Shown here: in pieces, positions 24,262 through 31,255 of the stretch
Layout: every line of letters begins with the position of its first letter
Position numbering within the stretch: position 1 is the first letter of the stretch
IMG/VR virus record: IMGVR_UViG_3300005663_000078
Coordinates: 1-46,304 of that record
DNA length: 46,304 bases
Reading direction: 5' to 3' (one strand)
Source: a virus
Translations under genes and position numbers: made by a program
Notes under the pieces: model-generated
Database searches by the model: none
Told to the model about the DNA's origin: nothing
What the model saw: the letters and a program-made list of their open reading frames with translations, nothing else

Positions 24262-25077
24262 TTAATCTTTAAATTCCTTTTTTAACGTTCTTTTAAGAAG
24301 TTCTTGGTTGATCTGTTCATCTGTTTTACCCTCTTCTTCCAACTTCGCTACAACTTCCTCTACATCCGTTCCCTTCTTTGGGTTTTCATTGCCTCCTCCT
24401 GCTCCGCCTTCGGCTTTCTTTCGGAAGTCATTAACAAAATCCCCCATAATAACATCTATCTTCAAAGGTGATTCCATTTTGTCTTTTAGGATACCGCCAC
24501 CGTTTTTAGAAAAGGTAAGGTTGCCGTCCTCAAGGCTGGTATTAAATTCACTCTTAAAAAGGATCAACGCACGATCCCGACTGATATTCAGACCGCTTTC
24601 GGGAATAGCCCTCATTAACATATTATCTATTGTGGTCTGCTGCTTGAATTGACTGAAGGTTTTTTCATGGTTTTCAAATAAATCCTTTTGCTCTTGTATT
24701 GTTATGCGCAACTTTCCCAGGCTTTCATTTTGTTCCTGAATCTTTTTATCAGGCTCTATCTTGGCATCTTCCAAAACTTTATTTTGGAAAGCATCTAGAA
24801 AGATATTCAAGTCCTTTTTGCCTTCAAACGCTTCCATGCCTCTGTCTATTTTGGCTTGCTTAATGGCCATTTCTAAATTCAGATTACTAAAGTCTGACTT
24901 TGCCTGACTTTTAATGTTCTCTGTTAGCGTAGCTTTGAAGGTGTCGTCCTCTTCTTTGGTTCTTATTACTTCGGGCAAGGAAATTTCTACTTCTTCATCC
25001 TCTGTAAAGCCTTTTGCCAGCACACCTTCTTCAAGGCCGAGCCGTTTTTCTAAATCTTTTATATTTTTAATGGGCAT
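24262..25077 (-). CDS. Scaffold-like protein
   Basis: A 271-residue, strongly charged protein is dominated by helices and coiled coil (QEQNESLGKLRITIQEQKDL, residues about 118-137). It starts MPIKNIKDLEKRLGLEEG and ends in acidic and basic helices (KTDEQINQELLKRTLKKEF). Composition, size and place between portal and capsid match capsid scaffolding proteins, which guide shell assembly and then leave. No protease was recognised nearby. Confidence 0.65.
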   Translation of the reverse strand: MPIKNIKDLEKRLGLEEGVLAKGFTEDEEVEISLPEVIRTKEEDDTFKATLTENIKSQAKSDFSNLNLEMAIKQAKIDRGMEAFEGKKDLNIFLDAFQNKVLEDAKIEPDKKIQEQNESLGKLRITIQEQKDLFENHEKTFSQFKQQTTIDNMLMRAIPESGLNISRDRALILFKSEFNTSLEDGNLTFSKNGGGILKDKMESPLKIDVIMGDFVNDFRKKAEGGAGGGNENPKKGTDVEEVVAKLEEEGKTDEQINQELLKRTLKKEFKD

Positions 25078-25552
25078 AATTGATATTGTTTTGGTCTAAT
25101 AATTCAGTGAGTTTGGGTTCTTTTGCTAGGTGATGATATTTGATTTTATGCTTATCAAGTAAAGCTTTCATCTCTTGCAATGTTGCCGAAGGCGATTCGG
25201 CTTCCGCTTCTTTAATCTTGTTCACATCCGGGATGTTGCGCTCAGGCATAGGCACATGATCCGCCAAAGCATCATTCAATACGTGCTTCAGTACATTGCC
25301 TTTCAATAGCTCATCGCTTTCTTTTTGGGCTTTCCTTTTACGCATCTTTGCCTCTCCGTCTACATAATACTTGTTAGTGGCCTCTTCATCTATCTCATAA
25401 ATCTTACCACCATTTACCCAATTTGCATTGGTTTGCTCATACCATTCTTTCGTAATTTTTGCCGCTGGCATCAGTAATGTTTTGTGTTCTTTGGTGAATC
25501 CTTTCTCATTTCTGAAAAGTTGATAGTGCCGACATACATAAATTTCATTCAT
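25067..25552 (-). CDS. Hypothetical protein with C-terminal HeH/LEM-like motif
   Basis: A 161-residue protein starts MNEIYVCRHYQLFRNEKGFT. The last 40 residues (LQEMKALLDKHKIKYH, then EPKLTELLDQ) have the helix-extended loop-helix spacing of HeH/LEM-like domains found in phage head-associated proteins. It overlaps the portal gene by 8 bp and the scaffold gene by 11 bp. A head-assembly role is plausible. Confidence 0.55.
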   Translation of the reverse strand: MNEIYVCRHYQLFRNEKGFTKEHKTLLMPAAKITKEWYEQTNANWVNGGKIYEIDEEATNKYYVDGEAKMRKRKAQKESDELLKGNVLKHVLNDALADHVPMPERNIPDVNKIKEAEAESPSATLQEMKALLDKHKIKYHHLAKEPKLTELLDQNNINYAH

Positions 25553-27188
25553 CGCTATTTTTTATTTGATTAGTTTCAAACCAGCTATCAAAGCTGGCCT
25601 TTAATTCTTTTTCTGTTGATTTGAAGACAAAATCCTTGCTTTGTTCTTCCCACCAGTCGCGAAACTGTACTTTTTTTCGTGCTTGCTTCTGGTTAAATAT
25701 CTCTCCCACCTGTTCGGCTGTGTAATGAAGATACGGCTCTATGTTTGATTTTTTCACCAACACATTCAGCCAAATAGGATCGTTGTGGAATTTGGCCGTG
25801 ATCCATTCGTTATATAACCTATCAAGGATTACCGTACTGTCTCCCTTGTCTTTAGACATCTCATAACGCTTAAGGATCATATCGCTTGACTCAATGATAT
25901 ATCGCCTGCCGTAGGCTATAAGTGCCGCATTTTCTTCTTTGTCGCGTGTTGGCTGCAAGAAATCTGCAATGAAATTGGTAATCTGCAATTCCATAAACTC
26001 CGTAGTAGATGAATAGAAGTCTAGCTTATTTTCCAAAGGCTGTTTGTTCATTATCACAATTTCTGTTGCAGTTTTATTGGTGATCCTGTCTTCAGATACC
26101 CCTATAACAGTACCCCAATGAGTAACACTAGCCATATCCTGAAGTAATTCAAGCTCTTTTGTAAACTGATCCCAGGCATCAATATCAGGTGATACAAAGC
26201 CCATAATATTAGGTGCAAGGACAGTTTCATTCGCTTGGGGTATTTTAAGACGTATAACATCTGTTACATCATTGGTAACAAGCCATCCTTTACCATTACA
26301 GTTCTTACATGACTCTGATGATGCGCCTGATTTGCCCGTTCCTTTACACATCGCACAGCCCATCTCATAACGCCACATCTTAGGAAATCCCTGTTGAAAT
26401 TTAAAGATCGTCTTAATAGACTGATCACGGGCATATTCCCTGCTCAACTCTACTACTGATCTGATCGGTGATTCCTTAAATTCTTCACCAACCTTTTGAA
26501 TATTAGAATTAACAATTCCCGGTACACGTGAAAAAGGATGTTCAAAGGTATGTTCCTGGTCTACGGTAAAAGTATCACCTGATTCAATGATAGTATAATC
26601 CTTTTCGTCGTCTACCAATCGCCATAATTTTGCACCTTCTGGTAACACTTTAGGTTCAAACAATAGTAAATGAATGCGTTGTCCTATTACCCTGTACGTT
26701 TTTATTGATCCTATTGACTTATAAGTAGGGTAAACATCATCTACGCCGTGAATCTCTTCAGTTGTATATTCCATGAAGACGATGCCATTCGGATCAGTAT
26801 GATAAACCCTCATCCACTGGGTTTGTAGCCATTCTTCTATTGACTTATCACCGCGAAGATTCATGGTTTTGGCTATCAATTCAGCTTTGTCATCGTCGTT
26901 TTCAATAAGATACTTACGACTACCCCCGGTTGCTGAAAATACGTTATCAACAGGTGTTAACAGCCTTTGGTAGAAATCAACAATAGATCGTGAATATTTA
27001 CGTCTTGATTTGGATTTAGACTCAGATTCCAGGTGCTCAATACGAAGAATGAGTTCTTCTAAGAATCCATCACCTTCAATTAATGCGTTTAGCGTTTTTG
27101 ATTGTTTGCGTGCTTCAATAATAAACGGATCATTGCCTTGATGGGCTTTAACAAAGTCTATCGCTGCTTGATCGTCTACAAATACCAC
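25545..27188 (-). CDS. Portal protein with an inserted zinc-knuckle motif
   Basis: A 547-residue protein at the expected position, size and composition for a portal, the ring through which DNA enters the capsid. Regions such as KRYEMSKDKGDSTVILDRLY and FSRVPGIVNSNIQKVGEEF fit portals of Bacteroidota phages. Residues about 277-300 contain CAMCKGTGKSG and SCKNCNGKGW, two CxxCxGxG units as in the zinc domain of DnaJ, which is unusual in a portal. It begins a new block after a 48-bp gap from the small-gene operon. Confidence 0.75.
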   Translation of the reverse strand: MVFVDDQAAIDFVKAHQGNDPFIIEARKQSKTLNALIEGDGFLEELILRIEHLESESKSKSRRKYSRSIVDFYQRLLTPVDNVFSATGGSRKYLIENDDDKAELIAKTMNLRGDKSIEEWLQTQWMRVYHTDPNGIVFMEYTTEEIHGVDDVYPTYKSIGSIKTYRVIGQRIHLLLFEPKVLPEGAKLWRLVDDEKDYTIIESGDTFTVDQEHTFEHPFSRVPGIVNSNIQKVGEEFKESPIRSVVELSREYARDQSIKTIFKFQQGFPKMWRYEMGCAMCKGTGKSGASSESCKNCNGKGWLVTNDVTDVIRLKIPQANETVLAPNIMGFVSPDIDAWDQFTKELELLQDMASVTHWGTVIGVSEDRITNKTATEIVIMNKQPLENKLDFYSSTTEFMELQITNFIADFLQPTRDKEENAALIAYGRRYIIESSDMILKRYEMSKDKGDSTVILDRLYNEWITAKFHNDPIWLNVLVKKSNIEPYLHYTAEQVGEIFNQKQARKKVQFRDWWEEQSKDFVFKSTEKELKASFDSWFETNQIKNSDE

Positions 27189-27236
27189 TTACGGGCAAAG
27201 GTAAGGAAAATTGTTTAAATACGATGATTGCCCTTT

Positions 27237-27479
27237 TTATAGCTGATCCATTAAATCAAATGTTTCACATGCTATAAAATCTTCACTGACTTTATTGATT
27301 GCTGTTTGTATTTTATTTAAGGCCGTTAATTTATCTTTATTCCAATTAGTCTTTGAAGATTCATTATCGTCGTTTCCAAAGTAAACTGCTGTGATTAATA
27401 TTTTACCATCCTCATGATTATAAATTATTTCTAAATCACCGTACTTTTTAGTCTTTATTATTCTATGTAATGATTGCAT
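27237..27479 (-). CDS. Hypothetical 80-aa protein
   Basis: The start MQSLHRIIKTKKYGDLEIIY at 27479 is preferred over the first ATG at 27488. It is a mixed alpha/beta soluble protein with a DDNESSKTNWNKDKL loop. It lies just ahead of the portal in the small-gene operon. No known motif. Confidence 0.55.
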   Translation of the reverse strand: MQSLHRIIKTKKYGDLEIIYNHEDGKILITAVYFGNDDNESSKTNWNKDKLTALNKIQTAINKVSEDFIACETFDLMDQL

Positions 27480-27492
27480 TTTTATCAAAGTT

Positions 27493-27669
27493 TTATTTAT
27501 CCTCTAGAGAATTTACAGCATGTTTTGCTTTAATTAATGAGTCTCCTAGTATTTTAATACTCTTTGTTAATTTCTTAATGTTGTACGTGAGACTTTTCCT
27601 TTTCTCAACTGTCCCCCAACTAGCGGCCATAGGCTCTATGCTCTTATCCGTTCTCTTCTCAGGTTTCAT
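27493..27669 (-). CDS. Hypothetical 58-aa basic protein
   Basis: The start is ATG 27669 (MKPEKRTDKSIEPMAASWG); an upstream in-frame TTG exists. The short protein is Lys-rich and ends in a helix. Its leader, TGTATCATGAA, is shared with the neighbouring gene at 27859, suggesting duplicated start regions. It overlaps the 66-aa gene by 11 bp. Confidence 0.5.
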   Translation of the reverse strand: MKPEKRTDKSIEPMAASWGTVEKRKSLTYNIKKLTKSIKILGDSLIKAKHAVNSLEDK

Positions 27670-27859
27670 GATACACAATTTTTACATTATCTAAATAATC
27701 AACTAATGATAATTTACCATCATCTTCTATGAGCATTAACAGTCGCGTTTCAGTTAGAGCCTTTTTATCACGCTCAGTGAGTTGGTGTTTTGGAAACAAT
27801 TCTTTAATTTCCTCATCGGGTATTTTAGTTCCATCGGGATATTCCCATTCAATCTTCAT
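27659..27859 (-). CDS. Hypothetical 66-aa protein
   Basis: The start MKIEWEYPDGTKIPDEEIKE at 27859 is preferred, because an upstream TTG falls inside the -7 promoter box (27866-27873). It is a small acidic protein with two likely helices and a beta end. The box is 6 bp before the ATG, so the message may be leaderless. Family unknown. Confidence 0.6.
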   Translation of the reverse strand: MKIEWEYPDGTKIPDEEIKELFPKHQLTERDKKALTETRLLMLIEDDGKLSLVDYLDNVKIVYHET

Positions 27860-27865
27860 GATACA

Positions 27866-27873
27866 CAAATATA
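27866..27873 (-). promoter_or_regulatory. Minus-strand -7 box
   Basis: CAAATATA on the plus strand reads TATATTTG on the minus strand, a perfect Bacteroidota -7 element. It sits 6 bp before the ATG at 27859. Confidence 0.5.
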
Positions 27874-27880
27874 ATTATAT

Positions 27881-28144
27881 TTATACTGTTATTGCTGATT
27901 CAACTCTTTTACCAAATAGAAAATAAAAGCTCATACCATAACTATCACCACAACCCCAATTAGAATTTTCAATCTGAATTTCTTGGTTGAAAGTAATGGC
28001 ACGTTCAATATACATGCCATCACCTTCTAATATTTCCTTAGATGCTTCCAAATATTTTCTTTGTCGCAGACCCTTATATTCATCATACGCATAAGGCTGA
28101 CCTATCTCGTCAAAGGTCTTTTTAAGTTTTTCCAGGTCTGTCAT
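27881..28144 (-). CDS. Hypothetical 87-aa protein
   Basis: The frame starts MTDLEKLKKTFDEIGQPYAY and has a beta-rich C-terminal half with NWGCGDSYGMSFYFLFGKRV. It is soluble and overlaps the upstream gene by 4 bp. Small proteins with this layout are common in Bacteroidota prophages, but I cannot name a function. Confidence 0.6.
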   Translation of the reverse strand: MTDLEKLKKTFDEIGQPYAYDEYKGLRQRKYLEASKEILEGDGMYIERAITFNQEIQIENSNWGCGDSYGMSFYFLFGKRVESAITV

Positions 28145-28611
28145 TTATCTAGTGTGTTAATGTTTATTGCCAGCCTGGCATCAATCAACCCGAATACATC
28201 AAAGTGCCATTCAAAGAGTTTTTCCATTATTGCCATGCAATTCTCAATATCCACTCCTGCGTTTCCACCTGTCTTAATCATAACCGTCTTAGGTACAGGT
28301 TTCCCCTCTTCTTCATATAGCCAGTCCGCTTCTGGATTAATACTGCCTACAGACAAATACCAACTCATATGCTTAGGCTTGACGCCTTCATGATTTATAG
28401 GCACAAACCTCTCGCCATTGTGTTCTATTTCTTTGGTGAGGTCGGGAAGAGGGTGTAAATATGGACTTTGAAAGTACCCGATATTACCTCTCTTTAGGGT
28501 TATTAATTGTTTGCCATTATTAGTTCTTCCTTGTAATCCATAAGGCAAATAAGGGGCAAGGTGCTTTAATTCCAGTTTCATCTCTGTGTGTTTAGCTCTT
28601 TTCCCGTTCAT
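28141..28611 (-). CDS. Conserved Bacteroidota phage protein of unknown function
   Basis: A 156-residue protein contains the stretch MKLELKHLAPYLPYGLQ (from 28581, an alternative start), which I associate with a protein repeatedly found in Bacteroidota phages and mobile elements. Other conserved-looking parts are PLPDLTKEIEHNGERFVPI and FEWHFDVFGLIDARLAI. It is soluble. It is coupled to the 87-aa gene by 4 bp. Role unknown. Confidence 0.65.
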   Translation of the reverse strand: MNGKRAKHTEMKLELKHLAPYLPYGLQGRTNNGKQLITLKRGNIGYFQSPYLHPLPDLTKEIEHNGERFVPINHEGVKPKHMSWYLSVGSINPEADWLYEEEGKPVPKTVMIKTGGNAGVDIENCMAIMEKLFEWHFDVFGLIDARLAININTLDK

Positions 28612-28613
28612 TT

Positions 28614-28871
28614 TTAGAACAGTTCTTTATTGGCCACTTCCATAACCTCTAAAGCATTCTGGATGTCGGCAATTTCAACCATCGTTTCCCCGATCGCCGT
28701 CAAGGAAAAGTCTTCTTCCGCTGATTTCAGATCGTCTAATTTTTGTTCTGCTTCGGCCAGTTGTTGTTTGCATTCCAGAAGGTCGGCTTCCGCTTTTAAT
28801 TTTGATCTTCCGTTTAGAAAATCTTTGCCCTTGGATTCTTTGTCTTGTTGGATTCTTTTTAGGTATTTCAT
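28614..28871 (-). CDS. Hypothetical 85-aa coiled-coil protein
   Basis: A strongly helical protein starts MKYLKRIQQDKESKGKDF, with heptads in the middle (ECKQQLAEAEQKLDDLKSAE). It has no Cys cluster or membrane segment. Its 5' half is overlapped by the C-terminal extension of the upstream gene in another frame, which is probably an artefact of a one-base change (see that entry). Confidence 0.65.
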   Translation of the reverse strand: MKYLKRIQQDKESKGKDFLNGRSKLKAEADLLECKQQLAEAEQKLDDLKSAEEDFSLTAIGETMVEIADIQNALEVMEVANKELF

Positions 28872-29304
28872 TATTTTTTATTATTAATTTTCTTACGTGA
28901 TAAAAATCAGAATTGGGATCGCCGTCTTGATCTACTATTCTCCATTGTTGTGAATATCCAAATGTATTCTTTAGCCCCCACTCACTTCCATTAGTGTCAT
29001 TGCATAAAAAAACACCTTGTGAACTAACATGCACCTTCCCCTCACAATATTTCCTATTAATTTCAGCTGTAAACTCAGCCCCGTGAACATATTCAATTGA
29101 TTTCTTGCCAAAGTCTCCTGCTTTGGCACTCTTGTGAAGACGAACCCAATAACCATTGCCTTGAGATGACTTATTCCACCAACATCTGAATATTGCATCA
29201 TGTAATGAATCTACAATTTCCTCTAAATCCTTACTTTCTCTAATACACCACACCTTGTGAGGCTCTGGTAATTGTTCAAACCATTCTTTGGATGTCTTTC
29301 CCAT
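28675..29304 (-). CDS. Hypothetical protein whose C-terminus is probably frameshifted
   Basis: The first about 140 residues (MGKTSKEWFEQLPEPHKVW...) look natural, with RCWWNKSSQGNGYWVRLHKS and SEWGLKNTFGYSQQWRIVDQ. After a run of six A (minus strand, about 28878) the frame enters the next gene out of register and gives an unnaturally Arg/Lys-rich tail (RFSKRKIKIKSGSRP). One extra A would create a TAA just before the ATG of the 85-aa gene, so the ancestral stop was probably near 28872. Function unknown. Confidence 0.65.
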   Translation of the reverse strand: MGKTSKEWFEQLPEPHKVWCIRESKDLEEIVDSLHDAIFRCWWNKSSQGNGYWVRLHKSAKAGDFGKKSIEYVHGAEFTAEINRKYCEGKVHVSSQGVFLCNDTNGSEWGLKNTFGYSQQWRIVDQDGDPNSDFYHVRKLIIKNNEIPKKNPTRQRIQGQRFSKRKIKIKSGSRPSGMQTTTGRSRTKIRRSEISGRRLFLDGDRGNDG

Positions 29305-29333
29305 AGCTATCTTTAATGTTCATACTGCGAATA

Positions 29334-29350
29334 TACAAAATATCTTTGTA
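29334..29350 (-). promoter_or_regulatory. Palindromic promoter/operator element 7
   Basis: TACAAA-ATATC-TTTGTA, located about 30 bp upstream of the gene starting at 29304. On the minus strand it continues into TATATTCGCAG, which is also found at the plus-strand promoter-like site at 5995-6011. Confidence 0.6.
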
Positions 29351-29361
29351 CTAACCAAGAA

Positions 29362-29601
29362 CTATCTTTTGTTTGTGGGTTGCTTTATTAATTCCCATTC
29401 GGCAACATCACAGAAGACCGTCCTTTCCTGTTTTTCGCAGATTATAAAGCAGCTATCTTTTATGCAGAATTTCGTCCGGGGCTTTGAGCTTTTAACGTAC
29501 AATGTATCTGACTCAGAAACGCCGTCTGAATGCGTTACATTGACTATGTAGGTGTGTTGATAGCTGCATGAGAACAGTAGGCTAAGAAGTAGATATTTCA
29601 T
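29362..29601 (-). CDS. Small predicted lipoprotein
   Basis: A 79-residue protein has a short signal MKYLLLSLLFSC in which LFSC (residues 9-12) fits a lipobox with Cys12 as the lipidated residue. The mature part has Cys pairs (FCIKDSCFIICEKQ). Exported lipoproteins in phages often block superinfection or serve as outer spanins; which applies here is unknown. It overlaps the 85-aa gene by 4 bp. Confidence 0.6.
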   Translation of the reverse strand: MKYLLLSLLFSCSYQHTYIVNVTHSDGVSESDTLYVKSSKPRTKFCIKDSCFIICEKQERTVFCDVAEWELIKQPTNKR

Positions 29602-29855
29602 CTTTTCTTTTCAAACTCCATAAGTGCTTTCTCTCCATCAGGAACAATACGAATATACAATCCATGACCTGTTGCATAATCTGAAATAAGACCTTTCACA
29701 CGTAAACTCTCTTGTGTTTTCCAGTGTATCGTCTTTTCAAAATATTCCTGTCTCATTTCTTTCTTGCCAATAAGTAATTTAAGGGCATATGCTTGTTTAT
29801 TTGTAAGTGTATTACACCAATCTAAATATTCTCTTCTAGCTTCTAATAAATCCAT
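29598..29855 (-). CDS. Hypothetical 85-aa protein, winged-helix-like
   Basis: The frame starts MDLLEARREYLDWCNTLTNK. The pattern LTNKQAYALKLLIG ... TQESLRVKGLISDY ... YIRIVPDGEKAL resembles a small winged helix in which a helix-turn-helix is followed by a beta wing. DNA binding is possible but not proven. It is coupled by 4 bp to the lipoprotein gene. Confidence 0.55.
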   Translation of the reverse strand: MDLLEARREYLDWCNTLTNKQAYALKLLIGKKEMRQEYFEKTIHWKTQESLRVKGLISDYATGHGLYIRIVPDGEKALMEFEKKR

Positions 29856-29857
29856 AG

Positions 29858-30214
29858 CTAATCTTTAATTACGGTTTCATCTTTCAAAGTTAGTTCTTCG
29901 TTTGTAAGGGCATAGTAAAGGTTTTGGACTTGGTGGACATATTTGATCTCCATTCCAGTATGATAAAAATAATAACCCTTTCGTTGTTCTTTAATGCTTA
30001 TTCTATCCTTGGTGTAGCTGTGCGTTTTTTTGACAAACCCAAACTTCTCCAACCATTCTTTGGTGAGGGGGATTGCCCTACATTTCATATTCCCGTGTTC
30101 AATTTGAACCAAATCTTCTGCATCCTCTATTTGCGTTTCAAATCCATAGGTTCTTTCTGTTTCACCATATTCAAAATCTACCCAATTGCCAATTCTAAGT
30201 TCTTGTGATTTCAT
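29858..30214 (-). CDS. Hypothetical 118-aa protein of Bacteroidota phage type
   Basis: The frame starts MKSQELRIGNWVDFEYGETE and contains PLTKEWLEKFGFVKKTHSY and VHQVQNLYYALTNEELTL. This order of segments is familiar from many Bacteroidota phages and prophages, but its function is not known. It overlaps the short YopX-like frame by ATGA. Confidence 0.65.
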   Translation of the reverse strand: MKSQELRIGNWVDFEYGETERTYGFETQIEDAEDLVQIEHGNMKCRAIPLTKEWLEKFGFVKKTHSYTKDRISIKEQRKGYYFYHTGMEIKYVHQVQNLYYALTNEELTLKDETVIKD

Positions 30215-30294
30215 AGTTTCATTCCAAATATACTACCATAAGTCCATTTTCTAGTATCTCTTCGTTTCCCTCTAAATTTTATTTCCCGTCCCAT
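30211..30294 (-). pseudogene. Truncated YopX-like N-terminus, 27 aa
   Basis: The short frame MGREIKFRGKRRDTRKWTYG followed by SIFGMKL starts exactly like YopX-family phage proteins (REIKFRxKRxDTxxWxYG) but stops after 27 residues, whereas the family is usually over 100. It is coupled by ATGA to the next gene. A decayed gene or a retained leader peptide are both possible. Confidence 0.5.
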
Positions 30295-30331
30295 TTCTTA
30301 TATCGTTTAGTTACACAGTGCATTACTGCTA

Positions 30332-30625
30332 TTAATAATTCCATTTACTTTTAATAATTCTGTACCCGTTAGCTTTTAACAAAGTAACCAGTTCGTTAGC
30401 GCAAATAGTACAAAGTTCCATTTCTTCTGTCTGGCCGTCCCCTGATCCAGGGTATCTAAACCCCTGCACAAGTTCAAATGTAAACTCATCGGCACTATGG
30501 CTGCCGTGTGCTATCTTTTCTTCGCATTTATCGCATTCATGAAATCTCTCCTTCTCAACCTCAGATTCATGGGCTGGGATAATTTCTTCTGGAACTAGTA
30601 ATTTCTCTTTTATAGTTACTTGCAT
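30332..30625 (-). CDS. Hypothetical 97-aa protein with two CxxC pairs
   Basis: A protein starting MQVTIKEKLLVPEEIIPAHE contains HECDKCEEKIAHGSH (CxxC) and MELCTICANELVTLL (CxxC), which together could bind one zinc ion. The order resembles small treble-clef or zinc-ribbon proteins. It is the first gene after the long structured leader (30640-30805) and palindromic element 4, so it heads the small-gene operon that leads to the portal. Confidence 0.6.
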   Translation of the reverse strand: MQVTIKEKLLVPEEIIPAHESEVEKERFHECDKCEEKIAHGSHSADEFTFELVQGFRYPGSGDGQTEEMELCTICANELVTLLKANGYRIIKSKWNY

Positions 30626-30639
30626 AATCGTTGTTTAAA

Positions 30640-30805
30640 AGTGGTTGGAGCAGGATTTTATACCCGCATGGTTCAGTCGGTTTTACTTTGGGAACAGATT
30701 GTTACATCCTATTAATCAAAGCACACTCCCCAGTGTTGGAGGAAGGCCGAGAACGAATCCCATATTTACCATAACTCCTTTCTCGCCTTTTTATATCCAA
30801 CCACT
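30640..30805 (-). ncRNA. Structured leader RNA, about 165 nt
   Basis: Minus strand: the 5' arm AGTGGTTGGA (805-796) pairs perfectly with TCCAACCACT (649-640), closing a 146-nt interior. Inside are AAGGC-GAGAA pairing with TTCTC-G-GCCTT and a perfect ACACT-GGGG-AGTGT hairpin. GTTGGA can alternatively pair with TCCAAC at 740-735, so two exclusive folds are possible, as in a riboswitch or attenuator. The segment before the 3' arm (GCGGG...CCTGC) resembles a tRNA T-arm. The transcript would start at palindromic element 4 and lead into the gene at 30625. Confidence 0.55.
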
Positions 30806-30814
30806 CTACGAAGG

Positions 30815-30831
30815 TACAAAACTAATTTGTA
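30815..30831 (-). promoter_or_regulatory. Palindromic promoter/operator element 4
   Basis: TACAAA-ACTAA-TTTGTA. It lies about 10 bp before the 5' arm of the structured leader (30805), so a transcript from here would start at or just before that stem. Confidence 0.6.
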
Positions 30832-30844
30832 ATATGCAAGCAAC

Positions 30845-30875
30845 AAAAAAGCCCACCTATTAAGATGGGCTTTTT
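30845..30875. terminator. Strong bidirectional hairpin terminator
   Basis: AAAAAGCCCA and TGGGCTTTTT form a perfect 10-bp stem around the loop CCTATTAAGA. U-runs flank it on both strands. On the minus strand it separates the terminase transcript from the structured leader and ends the candidate small RNA starting near 30910. Confidence 0.8.
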
Positions 30876-30913
30876 AATTATTCTCATATCTCAGAGCGGT
30901 AGCCTTATTCACA
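30876..30913 (-). ncRNA. Candidate small RNA body, promoter to terminator
   Basis: Minus strand: a TATATTTG box (30914-30921) is followed after about 40 nt by the terminator, with no open frame between. The expected RNA (about 70 nt including the terminator) begins near TGAATAAGGCTACCGCTCTG. Its GGCTACCGCT (30904-30895) is complementary to the four (A/G)GCGGTAGC repeats in the capsid-gene leader. A regulatory antisense role is a hypothesis. Confidence 0.4.
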
Positions 30914-30921
30914 AATATACT
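30914..30921 (-). promoter_or_regulatory. Minus-strand -7 box of the candidate small RNA
   Basis: CAAATATA on the plus strand, TATATTTG on the minus strand. The overlapping plus-strand TTATTCACA at 30906-30914 also fits a DnaA box (TTATNCACA), which may be chance but is notable because this phage encodes a DnaA-domain-IV protein. Confidence 0.5.
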
Positions 30922-31255
30922 ACTTTTTTTGCAGGCCATTTATGGTTCACTAAATATCTTTTGGGCCATATCTGTATGATTGTGGCCTATAAAAGCAAAA
31001 ACCGCCAAGTCTGTCTCCCTTGACGATTTCGTTTCTCCTTTGACACTTGGTCAACGAGATATACAACATTATCCCCACATCTGCCAAAGGCAAATAAAAA
31101 CATGCTCCACCCTTTGCCGACCAATATTGACTAAGGTTTTTAACTTATTGATTATCAACCATGGACCTCAAACAGCTATTTTTAATCGTTTTTACTTTAA
31201 TTAACATTGTTAAATCATTGATAATAAGGAATATAAACCATGGTCCAGATAGGAC
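30922..31255. other. Non-coding region downstream of the terminase
   Basis: No convincing gene. It holds several inverted repeats: AGGCCA/TGGCCT, CCAAGT/ACTTGG around 31004-31050, and CAAAGG/CCTTTG around 31085-31120. AACCATGGACC at 31157-31167 and AACCATGGTCC at 31236-31246 repeat with a CCATGG core, each preceded by a TTGATAAT-like stretch, on an A+T-rich background. A 38-codon minus-strand frame exists but has no support. The region could carry a replication or packaging signal or an untranslated RNA. Confidence 0.4.

Noticed and set aside
24262-25077. A capsid maturation protease in the scaffold-like gene
   Set aside because: No Ser/His/Asp protease motif is visible; the protein is almost wholly charged helix and coiled coil.
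30640-30805. A tRNA gene
   Set aside because: The closing stem and the T-arm-like segment fit, but the T loop would have 8 nt, the interior is about 160 nt, and no D arm or anticodon arm can be placed.
30980-31204. A 74-codon plus-strand frame in the gap after the terminase
   Set aside because: Low-complexity, opposite to the direction of all neighbours, with no promoter or overlap. The region is better explained as non-coding with inverted repeats.
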